A DNA stretch of 7,242 nucleotides from Pseudomonadota bacterium (GTDB lineage: Bacteria; Pseudomonadota; Alphaproteobacteria; Acetobacterales; Acetobacteraceae). This document shows positions 1 through 5,821 of the stretch, in pieces (position 1 is the first letter of the stretch; each line of letters starts with the position of its first letter). A program made the position numbers and the translations under genes. The notes under the pieces were generated by a model. It worked only from the letters and a program-made list of their open reading frames with translations. It did not search any database and was not told the origin of the DNA. Location: assembly GCA_021828605.1 (NCBI GenBank), contig JAJZEG010000023.1, forward strand, positions 1 through 7,242. The letters are read 5' to 3'.

Positions 1-107
1 ATGGTGCGGCGGTGCGCGCGCATCCCTTGCTGGAGCAATGGTATCAGGCGGCTCAAGCGGAACCCTTGGAGTGGCGTATTGATCGATATGAGGAGATGAA
101 ACAATGA
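1..107 (+). CDS. Glutathione S-transferase-like protein, C-terminal end (5' partial)
   Basis: A frame beginning at base 3 is open from the window edge to a TGA at 105-107 and gives 34 residues. The stretch reads VRAHPLLEQWYQAAQAE, then a short EPLEWRIDRYEEM tail. The HPLLEQWYQAAQAEP pattern followed by a basic/acidic tail ending in YEE is typical of the last helix and tail of bacterial glutathione S-transferases, which conjugate glutathione to electrophiles or act as disulfide/peroxide enzymes in the cytoplasm. Only the tail is visible, so neither the GST class nor the catalytic residue can be judged. The stop overlaps the start of the next gene (ATGA at 104-107), suggesting translational coupling and cotranscription. 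The family call rests on pattern recognition of a short segment and is moderate. Confidence 0.55.
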   Translation, partial: GAAVRAHPLLEQWYQAAQAEPLEWRIDRYEEMKQ

Positions 108-586
108 CATTGAATTTGAAACCGGGCTTGCTCGCCGCGTCGATTCCCTGCGCGGTGGCGTTGCTTGCTTTGATGCCCGCCGCGCGCGCGCAACAGGTGC
201 CTGCACCGCTGCCGGGGGTTTCCGTTAATCATGGTTGGATCAGGGCTTCTGAAAAAATCGGCATCACCGCCGAGGGCTATTTCACCCTCACCAACAGCGC
301 TGACTGGTCTGACCGATTGATCTCGGTCAAATGTCCGATTGCGCGAAAGACCGAGCTGCTGGCGGCGAATGGCAGCCCCCTGACCACCCTTACCGTTCCG
401 GCGCGTGGCACCCTGGTTTTGGATATGAAATCAGCGCATTTGCAATTGGTCGGCACCCGATTTCGCTTATATCATACAGCAACCATTCCCTGCGCGCTGA
501 AATTCAGCAAAACCGGGCCGGTAATGCTTTATTTGCATGTCGAGCGGCCACACGCGACCAAGTTTTGGGCGCTGCGTAAGCCTTGA
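104..586 (+). CDS. Secreted PCu(A)C-like copper chaperone protein with degenerate metal site
   Basis: Encodes 160 aa. Residues 1-29 form a signal peptide: one Lys, a hydrophobic core, and a probable cleavage after Ala-Arg-Ala, so the mature protein is periplasmic. The remainder has the PCu(A)C (DUF461) order: HGWIRAS (43-49), AEGYFTLTN (56-64), DRLISV (70-75), [11 protein letters not shown] (97-107), KSAHLQLVG (109-117), and a final beta-strand near 138-147. Classical members deliver Cu(I) to cytochrome oxidase through an H-M-x(n)-H-x-M ligand set. Here the second site reads HLQL instead of HxM and the usual first His/Met pair is not evident, so copper delivery is doubtful. Cys77 and Cys130 could form a disulfide. 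The start is supported by AGGAG at 91-95, eight bases before the ATG, and overlaps the stop of the GST-like gene. It could also be an unrelated beta-sandwich protein that resembles the family. Confidence 0.7.
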   Translation: MTLNLKPGLLAASIPCAVALLALMPAARAQQVPAPLPGVSVNHGWIRASEKIGITAEGYFTLTNSADWSDRLISVKCPIARKTELLAANGSPLTTLTVPARGTLVLDMKSAHLQLVGTRFRLYHTATIPCALKFSKTGPVMLYLHVERPHATKFWALRKP

Positions 587-605
587 TGGAAAACGGAGCG
601 AAACA

Positions 606-893
606 ATGATTGCGCGCCTGAGCATCGAAGAACATCGGGATTTGGCGGACCTGCTGCCTAACTGGGAGCTGGTTAGTGGCGAGGATGCGATCGAGCGGCG
701 TTTCAAATTCGATGATTTCAACGCCGCCTTCGGGTTCATGACCCGGGTTGCCTTGCTCGCCGATAAAATGGACCATCATCCCGAATGGTCGAACGTCTAT
801 AACCGGGTCGCCATCAAACTAACGACCCATGATGCCGGCGGGTTATCGCTGCGCGATATCAAGCTCGCGCAGGCGATTGACGCTCTGGTTTAG
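606..893 (+). CDS. phhB: Pterin-4a-carbinolamine dehydratase
   Basis: Encodes 95 aa, the usual size for this family. The enzyme dehydrates 4a-hydroxytetrahydrobiopterin made by aromatic amino acid hydroxylases, so the pterin cofactor can be recycled in the cytoplasm. The signature is intact: [17 protein letters not shown] (residues 56-72) followed by [12 protein letters not shown] (73-84), with His57, His58 and His75 as the expected active-site histidines, plus Pro59 and Trp61. The N-terminal half has the usual W-E-L (20-22) and [15 protein letters not shown] (31-45) helix-strand pattern. I chose the ATG at 606 rather than an in-frame ATG at 537, because GGAG at 595-598 lies seven bases upstream and homologs begin here; the longer start would run into the preceding gene. 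It sits 19 bases after the PCu(A)C-like gene, so one transcript is likely. No phenylalanine hydroxylase gene is in view. The TAG stop lies inside a hairpin arm. Confidence 0.93.
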   Translation: MIARLSIEEHRDLADLLPNWELVSGEDAIERRFKFDDFNAAFGFMTRVALLADKMDHHPEWSNVYNRVAIKLTTHDAGGLSLRDIKLAQAIDALV

Positions 894-933
894 AGTCTTA
901 TTAGTTATCAAAAACGAACGAATAAGACTCTAA
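890..933 (+). terminator. Hairpin 1: TAGAGTC-ended inverted repeat with T tract, probable terminator
   Basis: TAGAGTCTTATT at 891-902 is perfectly complementary to AATAAGACTCTA at 921-932; the T890/A933 pair extends the stem to 13 pairs around an 18-base loop. In the plus direction it is followed by ACTTTTTGTTTT (933-944), so it could end transcription of the GST/PCu(A)C/dehydratase run. The stem is AT-rich, making it weaker than a classical intrinsic terminator. The first three bases of the left arm are the TAG stop of the dehydratase gene. Confidence 0.6.
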
Positions 934-947
934 CTTTTTGTTTTGGC

Positions 948-994
948 GGGCAACTTTATCCAATCAAATGATCCCATTTGATTGAATGTTGCCC
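948..994. repeat. Hairpin 2: bipartite inverted repeat (GGGCAAC/GTTGCCC)
   Basis: The outer arms GGGCAAC (948-954) and GTTGCCC (988-994) pair perfectly. Inside them CAATCAAATG (961-970) pairs with CATTTGATTG (975-984) around an ATCC loop. The unpaired spacers differ between sides: TTTATC on the left and AAT on the right. It abuts the next hairpin with no gap (994/995). The architecture closely resembles hairpin 4, suggesting one family of intergenic palindromic element. I see no coding potential here. Confidence 0.75.
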
Positions 995-1027
995 TAGAGT
1001 GCTTTGCGTTATCACGCACGCACTCTA
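995..1027. repeat. Hairpin 3: TAGAGTGC-ended inverted repeat
   Basis: TAGAGTGC (995-1002) pairs with GCACTCTA (1020-1027). After a small asymmetric bulge (TT on the left, C on the right), TGCG (1005-1008) pairs with CGCA (1015-1018) around the six-base loop TTATCA. Like hairpin 1 it begins and ends in TAGAG/CTCTA. No T tract follows in either direction, so it is not an obvious terminator. Confidence 0.7.
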
Positions 1028-1039
1028 TGTTTATTTGGC

Positions 1040-1096
1040 GAGCAATTTCATGTGACTGGATTGAATCGGCCGATTCAATCCAGTCACATATTGCTC
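1040..1096. repeat. Hairpin 4: perfect 40-base palindrome with flanking GAGCAAT/ATTGCTC arms
   Basis: Bases 1050-1069 are the exact reverse complement of 1070-1089, a loop-free 40-base palindrome centred on CGG|CCG between 1069 and 1070. Outside it GAGCAAT (1040-1046) pairs with ATTGCTC (1090-1096), with an extra TTC on the left side only. The right end continues into CTAG, and the TAG stop of the acyl carrier protein gene (minus strand, 1098-1096) starts the element when read on that strand. Palindromes ending in TAGAGC/GCTCTA and containing GATTGAATC-like cores are familiar between genes in Alphaproteobacteria; I assign it to that general type only. Confidence 0.85.
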
Positions 1097-1341
1097 TAGC
1101 TGCCAAGCTTTTCGCCGAGCAGCCTGACCAGATCGCCGACATTGGCGAGCTTGTCGATCTCGCGGCTGCGGAACTTCACGCCGAATTTTTCTTCGAGCGC
1201 GATCAGGATATTGACCTGCTTATAGGAATCCCAGCCCGGCACGTCCTTGGCGGTCATGGTCATGGTGGGTTTGAAATCATCATCGCTGAAGGCGTCGCAG
1301 AAACTCGGCGTGATCGCGGTGAGCAGTTCGGCTTCGGTCAT
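1096..1341 (-). CDS. Acyl carrier protein
   Basis: Encodes 81 aa, a normal size for a free carrier protein. The phosphopantetheine attachment site is Ser39 in GWDSYKQVNILIALEEKFGVKF (from residue 36): the Asp-Ser pair, the amphipathic helix after it and the acidic EEKFGVKF are characteristic. The usual residue after Ser is Leu, but here it is Tyr40, which is common in specialised carriers dedicated to one pathway rather than in the fatty-acid synthase ACP. The start is well supported: GAGGA on the minus strand (1352-1348) lies six bases before the ATG. The ATG overlaps the stop of the FkbH-like gene by four bases (ATGA), so the two are translated together, and the FkbH-like protein is the likely loader of this carrier. 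The TAG stop falls at the edge of a large palindrome. The identity of the carried group is inferred, not visible. Confidence 0.9.
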   Translation of the reverse strand: MTEAELLTAITPSFCDAFSDDDFKPTMTMTAKDVPGWDSYKQVNILIALEEKFGVKFRSREIDKLANVGDLVRLLGEKLGS

Positions 1342-3155
1342 TGTTCATCCTCGATGATCATGGGCAGGGTCGGGGGGTGATACGGCGCGAGATCGAGCAG
1401 CGCGGTATCGTCCTCGGCGGGTGAAAAACCGAGTTTTTGGTAGTGATCGCGCACCATTTCGTTGCGGCCCGAGGCGATGTAGCACCCGCGAAGCTGCGTT
1501 GCACCGCGCGCTTGGGCGGCGGCCACGGTGACGGCGAGCATCGCCTGTTCCACCCGGCGGCCGAGCACCCGGCAGGACATCAACCAGCTATCGATATCGA
1601 GGCACGGCCCGGTGCCGCGCAGGAGCACAATCCCGATCATCCCGTTATCGCCGAAACTATCGAGCAAGCGGAACTGCAAGCCGAGATAATCGGGCGCCTC
1701 GATCATCGCCGCCACCTCGGCCTCGGTGTAACGCCGCGTGGTGAGGTTGAATTGATTGGTTTTGTTGATCAGCTGCGCGATGCGCGCCAGGCCCACCTGA
1801 TCGAACGGGCGCCAGAGCAGGCGCATCTCCAGGCTGGTCAGGTAGGTTTCGATATCGGTGACGTTGGTTTGTAGCGCCGCGCGCGCGGCGTTCGCGGCAT
1901 ATTGGGCGGCGCGATTGCGATCCTCGGCGGTGAGGGCGATTGATTCGAACCAGCCTGATTGCGCCATGCAATCAGCGACCAAAGCGGGCTCCTCGGGCAT
2001 TTCGAACACCCGCACCATCGGCAATTCCCGGCGCACCAAAGCGCGTTCGGCGGGATTGTCATCGAGGAAAGCGAGCGCATCCAGGCCGAGATTAAGCTGC
2101 TGGGCGATGGCGCGGATATTGGTGGCCTTGTCGGTCCAGTTGGCGATGAAACAGGCGATATCCGGCAGTTTCAGCACCATTTCCGGATGACGCTCGAACG
2201 GCGCGCGGGCGTTGGCGTCATCGTTTTTCGAGCAGACCGCCAGCGCGATCCCGCGCTGCGATAACGCCTTGGCATAGGCTTGAATCGCGACAAACGCCTC
2301 ACCCTCCGCGCTGCCTTGGCCGAGCGTGATGCCATCGAGCCCGTCATCACCGATCACCCCGCCCCAGAGCGTGTTATCCAAATCGAGCACCAGACATTTC
2401 GCCGATTTGCCGCGCGCGGCGGCGATCAGCCGGGCGACCAGATCGCCATAATAGGGTGCGGCGGCGGGGCTGATTTCCTGTTTGGCGCGGTGCCAGAGGG
2501 TTTTGCTGTGAAATTGATTAAGCCCGTGGTGGGCGGCTTCGGTATCCATCGCAAGGAGCAGCACGTTATGCGCGCTTGCCTCGGCGCGGAGTGCGGTATT
2601 GAGTTGATCGAGCGCGGTTGCTGGTGAATTCAACAAAAATTCATTTTGCCCGAGTTGCGCCGGATACACGGGCAAGGCGGTTTGCTGGATCACCCGCGCG
2701 CCGAGTTGGCTGGCCGCGTTCCAGCATTGTTTGAGCCGCGCCAGCATTGCCGTGGGGTCCTGGGTCGCGAGATGATGGGCATCGAGGGCGAGCAGCAGGA
2801 AATCGGGGCGAAAATCGCGCAAAGCGGGGTCCGGGGCGAGCAGATCCTGGGCATATTGGCCGTATTCGCCTTGATGGATGCTGATGGCGAGCCCGTGGCG
2901 CAATCCGGCGACGCGAATCGCACCGGCGAGATGGGCCATGGTCGCGCTGCCGAGGATCGCGAGGCGGATTGCCGTATGCGGCAGCGCGGTGATACGGTCT
3001 GGCTTCTGGACCAGCCGATCAAGACGATCGGTTTGCATGAAATCGAGGTTAGCGTTGGCAAGAGCGGCGAGGGGCGCGGGATCGGGCGATTGTTCAGCCT
3101 CTTTAAGCTGTGCAAGCCAATCGGGATTCGTGGGCAGCCAAGTTAGTGCGGGCAT
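1338..3155 (-). CDS. FkbH-like HAD-IIIC family protein (probable acyl/glyceryl-carrier loading)
   Basis: From the ATG at 3155 the protein has 605 aa (numbering below). Order: an N-terminal segment with a WLP start and LDF.QTDRLDR; an SGNH-like region (about 62-125, LAILGSATMAHL); the HAD core with DLDNTLWGG (nucleophile Asp258, acid/base Asp260), CSKND (Ser309), NWTDKATNI (Lys343) and FLDDNPAER (Asp365, Asp366); then a GNAT-like C-terminus with NKTNQFNLTTRR (464-475), DNGMIG and RVLGRRVEQAML. This is the complete FkbH arrangement. Characterised relatives take 1,3-bisphosphoglycerate, dephosphorylate it and place a glyceryl unit on a carrier protein; others load different small acids. The adjacent overlapping acyl carrier protein fits that job. 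An in-frame TTG at 3203 would add 16 residues; I prefer the ATG because it matches the usual PALxWLP opening, though neither has a good ribosome site. Confidence 0.88.
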   Translation of the reverse strand: MPALTWLPTNPDWLAQLKEAEQSPDPAPLAALANANLDFMQTDRLDRLVQKPDRITALPHTAIRLAILGSATMAHLAGAIRVAGLRHGLAISIHQGEYGQYAQDLLAPDPALRDFRPDFLLLALDAHHLATQDPTAMLARLKQCWNAASQLGARVIQQTALPVYPAQLGQNEFLLNSPATALDQLNTALRAEASAHNVLLLAMDTEAAHHGLNQFHSKTLWHRAKQEISPAAAPYYGDLVARLIAAARGKSAKCLVLDLDNTLWGGVIGDDGLDGITLGQGSAEGEAFVAIQAYAKALSQRGIALAVCSKNDDANARAPFERHPEMVLKLPDIACFIANWTDKATNIRAIAQQLNLGLDALAFLDDNPAERALVRRELPMVRVFEMPEEPALVADCMAQSGWFESIALTAEDRNRAAQYAANAARAALQTNVTDIETYLTSLEMRLLWRPFDQVGLARIAQLINKTNQFNLTTRRYTEAEVAAMIEAPDYLGLQFRLLDSFGDNGMIGIVLLRGTGPCLDIDSWLMSCRVLGRRVEQAMLAVTVAAAQARGATQLRGCYIASGRNEMVRDHYQKLGFSPAEDDTALLDLAPYHPPTLPMIIEDEQ

Positions 3156-3220
3156 GGGGTGGCTATGCCCTAACTGCCTGATCGCGGCAATATCGATGCG
3201 CAATCGGTTGTGCTCGGTGC

Positions 3221-4033
3221 ATGTTGCCTGAACCGCGCGCCAAGACGGGCTTGTTGATCCGCACGCATTATTTCGATGAGGCGGTGGGGTTGATGGCGGA
3301 TCGGTTGCAGCGCGAGAGCGGATTGCCTATTTGGCTGGTGCTCGACCAATCAGCGGGGCCGATTGAGGTGCCGTCGCGATTTGCGACCATCAGGATTGAT
3401 CGGGCGATGGTGGTGGCGGCGGGGTTGGTCAATCTGGACCGGTGGGGCTGGCAATGTGGGGATTATTTTTTGATCCTGGCCCAGCAGGCTTTGCCTGAGA
3501 TTGAGTTTTTTTGGATGATTGAGCCGGATGTTGTGATCAATTATTCGGATTTAGCGGCGTTTTTTACGATTTTTTCTGATGATCGCAGTGATTTATGGGT
3601 CGCGACCTTCGGCCCGCACGCGCCGGAATGGTTCTGGTATCCGGCGATGCGCCGGTTTTGGCCGGGCACCATCGGCGGCTGTTTTTACCCGCTGCTGCGG
3701 ATTTCGGCGCGGCTGATCGAGGCGATTGGCCGCGAGCGGCGGGCGATGACGCGGGTGATGGGGCTGGCGGGTGAGACCGGGGTGGTGCGGATCGACCCGG
3801 CGCTGTATCCTAACGATGAGGCGCTAACCGCGACGCTGGCACTGACAGCGCCGTTTGTGGCGCGCGATTTTAAGGAGGCCAGCGTGTTGTATAATGAGAA
3901 AACCTATCGGCTGGGTGAACCTTTTTTGGCCAGTCGACTTGCGCAATCAGCCGCCGACCGGCATCTCTATCATCCGGTGCGCCACGGGGTGCGGGCGGAT
4001 GAGGGGGTTGGGGACTTAGCGCCGCATCCATGA
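3221..4033 (+). CDS. Uncharacterised protein with GT-A-like acidic motif, paralog of the N-terminal half of the next gene
   Basis: Encodes 270 aa with no signal peptide or membrane segment, so probably cytoplasmic. I do not recognise a named family. It aligns almost end to end with residues 1 to about 270 of the next protein. Shared blocks are an opening LLIRTHYF (11-18), LVNLDRWGWQCGDYFLI (69-85), FFWMIEPDV (96-104), YPNDEALTATLA (196-207) and LYHP near the C-terminus. The hydrophobic strand ending in E-P-D-V resembles the metal-binding acidic motif of GT-A glycosyltransferases, which is why I suspect sugar transfer; that is inference. The last 15 or so residues diverge from the paralog. The start at 3221 lies 65 bases from the ATG of the divergent FkbH-like gene (17 from its TTG option), leaving a short shared promoter region. 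No clear ribosome site is visible. Codon use is GC-rich, unlike its downstream paralog. Confidence 0.8.
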   Translation: MLPEPRAKTGLLIRTHYFDEAVGLMADRLQRESGLPIWLVLDQSAGPIEVPSRFATIRIDRAMVVAAGLVNLDRWGWQCGDYFLILAQQALPEIEFFWMIEPDVVINYSDLAAFFTIFSDDRSDLWVATFGPHAPEWFWYPAMRRFWPGTIGGCFYPLLRISARLIEAIGRERRAMTRVMGLAGETGVVRIDPALYPNDEALTATLALTAPFVARDFKEASVLYNEKTYRLGEPFLASRLAQSAADRHLYHPVRHGVRADEGVGDLAPHP

Positions 4034-4068
4034 CGTATCGGGAAAGATGAATAGGTATCATTAGAATT

Positions 4069-5712
4069 ATGATTGATCAGCGACAATCGGAAAATTGCCA
4101 AACCGCCATTTTGTTGCGGACCAATGAGTATTTGCAACACCATAGAGAAATACTCAATCAACTTCTTAAACAAACAGATTTACCAGTTTATATCGTCGCC
4201 GATGAGTCGAGTGGACCTCTAGCCGTTGAACCCGGTTACAATAAAATTTCGATTGATCGAAATAAAGTAATTCAACATGGTCTCGTTAATTTGGATAGTT
4301 GGGGTTGGCGATGCGGTGATTATTTTCTTATTATTGCGCGTCAAGAACTTCCTCAGTTCACCAGTTTTTGGATTTTAGAACCTGATGTTCGGATAAATTT
4401 TGCGGAATTGAGTGATTTTTTTTCTCGTTACGCTGCGGATGATGGGGTTGACCTCTGGGCTCCCGAGTTGGAACGTAACGTGCCGACATGGGCTTGGGCG
4501 CCTAGCATGACGCGTTTTCATGAGGGGCCAATCTCGCGGTGCTTATATCCGGTCCTGCGTGCGTCGGATCGGTTGATCGATAGCGTTCACGCGTTTCGGC
4601 GCAAGTTGTTAGAAAATTTAAAGTTAGAAAATCCAAGCGAAATCGTTGTGCTTGAGCCGCATGAATACCCCAATGATGAGGCAGTTACAGCAACAGTTGC
4701 TTGTTCTAACAATTTTATTGCGCGTGATCTAAATGAACATGGATTAGTATATGATCAGCGAACATTCCGGTTTCGATCGCCATATTCGGATCGCCAGATC
4801 GCTTCACGCGGTTTTGACAATCTGATTTATCACCCGGTGTTGGTTGGAGATGCCTATCTCTGGAGGTTGTTTGAGTTTCTTGACCAAGATCTAACCTATC
4901 GTCACGATATGAATAAAGTTTCGGCTCGAAATTCGGATCCGGTTTTGATTGAAGCGTTGTTCCATGAGTTGGGAGCAGATGGGATTCGTCGCTTTGTCGA
5001 GAAACGGGAACGTATCTTAGCTGAATTATCAAGTCCGTTAAATTTGATAAGCAGACAAAGACTTGTTGACGGTATTTGGCGTGGTGTTGACCCGTTGAAA
5101 GCGGTCCAACTTGAAAGCGGTCGCCCGGATATGCAGGGGTGGCAAAGTTACCATCGCTATCTCAGTCAGGAAATTCAACGTCTAAAACCAGAGATCATTG
5201 TGGAGATCGGCGTTTGGAAAGGCTTATCCTCGATTCACATGGCTAAAATTTTACGGGAACATAATATCCCTGGATTAGTTATTGCGATTGATACGTGGCT
5301 CGGTGGATGGGATCACTGGGAAAGTCCAGAATGGTTCGGGCATTTGGGTTTGAAGGACGGACACCCCACAATTTATCAGACATTTTTGAATAATATTTTC
5401 TATAATCATGTTCAAGAGCATGTGCTTCCCCTGGTACTTGACTCGATAAATGCAGCCCATGTCCTCAAGAAGTTCGCCATACAACCGACGTTGATCCATC
5501 TTGACGGAGCCCATGATTATGCGGCTGTCAAAAACGATCTTGATCATTGGTGGCCGCTCCTTGCTCCGGGTGGCTCACTCATCGGCGATGATTACCATGA
5601 TCATGGATTATGGCCGGACGTTCAACGGGCATTCGATGACTTTCGAGCGCGGACGCCTACCGAGCATTTCGAATATGGCGATGGTAAATGCCTTCTCCGA
5701 AAGCCGACGTGA
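4069..5712 (+). CDS. Two-domain protein: EPDV-family domain fused to class I SAM-dependent methyltransferase
   Basis: Encodes 547 aa. Residues 1 to about 270 are a paralog of the preceding protein, with AILLRTNEY, WGWRCGDYF (78-86), FWILEPDV (to 107) and YPNDEAVTATVA (from 200). About 270-350 is a linker rich in charged residues. From about 355 it is a class I methyltransferase of the Methyltransf_24 type: motif I VEIGVWKG (378-385), motif II AIDTW (406-410), IHLDGAHDY (476-484), and LAPGGSLIGDDYHD (498-511) with Asp507/Asp508. That half should bind S-adenosylmethionine and methylate a small molecule or sugar; the first half may be a glycosyltransferase-like module, so one protein could attach and methylate a sugar (inference). 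It follows the paralog by 35 bases; the ribosome site is weak (AGG at 4053-4055). The gene is visibly AT-richer than its neighbours, suggesting a different origin. The methyltransferase call is firm, the first half unnamed. Confidence 0.85.
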   Translation: MIDQRQSENCQTAILLRTNEYLQHHREILNQLLKQTDLPVYIVADESSGPLAVEPGYNKISIDRNKVIQHGLVNLDSWGWRCGDYFLIIARQELPQFTSFWILEPDVRINFAELSDFFSRYAADDGVDLWAPELERNVPTWAWAPSMTRFHEGPISRCLYPVLRASDRLIDSVHAFRRKLLENLKLENPSEIVVLEPHEYPNDEAVTATVACSNNFIARDLNEHGLVYDQRTFRFRSPYSDRQIASRGFDNLIYHPVLVGDAYLWRLFEFLDQDLTYRHDMNKVSARNSDPVLIEALFHELGADGIRRFVEKRERILAELSSPLNLISRQRLVDGIWRGVDPLKAVQLESGRPDMQGWQSYHRYLSQEIQRLKPEIIVEIGVWKGLSSIHMAKILREHNIPGLVIAIDTWLGGWDHWESPEWFGHLGLKDGHPTIYQTFLNNIFYNHVQEHVLPLVLDSINAAHVLKKFAIQPTLIHLDGAHDYAAVKNDLDHWWPLLAPGGSLIGDDYHDHGLWPDVQRAFDDFRARTPTEHFEYGDGKCLLRKPT

Positions 5713-5821
5713 TCGATGCGAGAAAATAGCTATGTGGTGTCGGATAGTGGTCCCTCTTTGTTAAATTTAGCCCCGCACAGCAAAATTTTTTTGACACTTG
5801 TCCAAAGGTTGGTGAACTTAA
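5713..5821 (+). other. AT-rich gap between the fusion gene and the glycosyltransferase gene
   Basis: This 109-base gap holds no gene I can support and no convincing hairpin. An A/T run (CAAAATTTTTTTGACA, about 5781-5796) contains an exact TTGACA at 5791-5796, but no matching -10 element at normal spacing precedes the next start. GGTGA at 5811-5815, six bases before the ATG at 5822, is the likely ribosome site of the next gene. Confidence 0.5.

Noticed and set aside
890..1096. Hairpin row as a CRISPR array or transposon end
   Set aside because: The units differ in sequence and length with no equal-sized spacers, and no Cas or transposase gene is in view.
930..1142. Minus-strand open frame of 70 codons across the hairpins
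   Set aside because: It is produced by the palindromes and overlaps the end of the acyl carrier protein gene in another frame; no ribosome site and no recognisable protein.
982..1380. Open frame on the plus strand through the hairpin row and antisense to the acyl carrier protein
   Set aside because: Its first third is made of palindromic DNA (the same peptide motif appears on both strands) and the rest is antisense to a solid gene.
1437..3146. Several long plus-strand open frames opposite the FkbH-like gene
   Set aside because: They are antisense to a gene with complete catalytic motifs and arise from GC-rich codon structure; none resembles a known protein.
3156..3220. Divergent promoter between the FkbH-like gene and the 270-aa gene
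   Set aside because: Divergent transcription needs promoters near here, but I found no convincing -35/-10 pair on either strand; the best minus-strand option (TTGCCG, 17 bases, CATAGC) is too weak to report.
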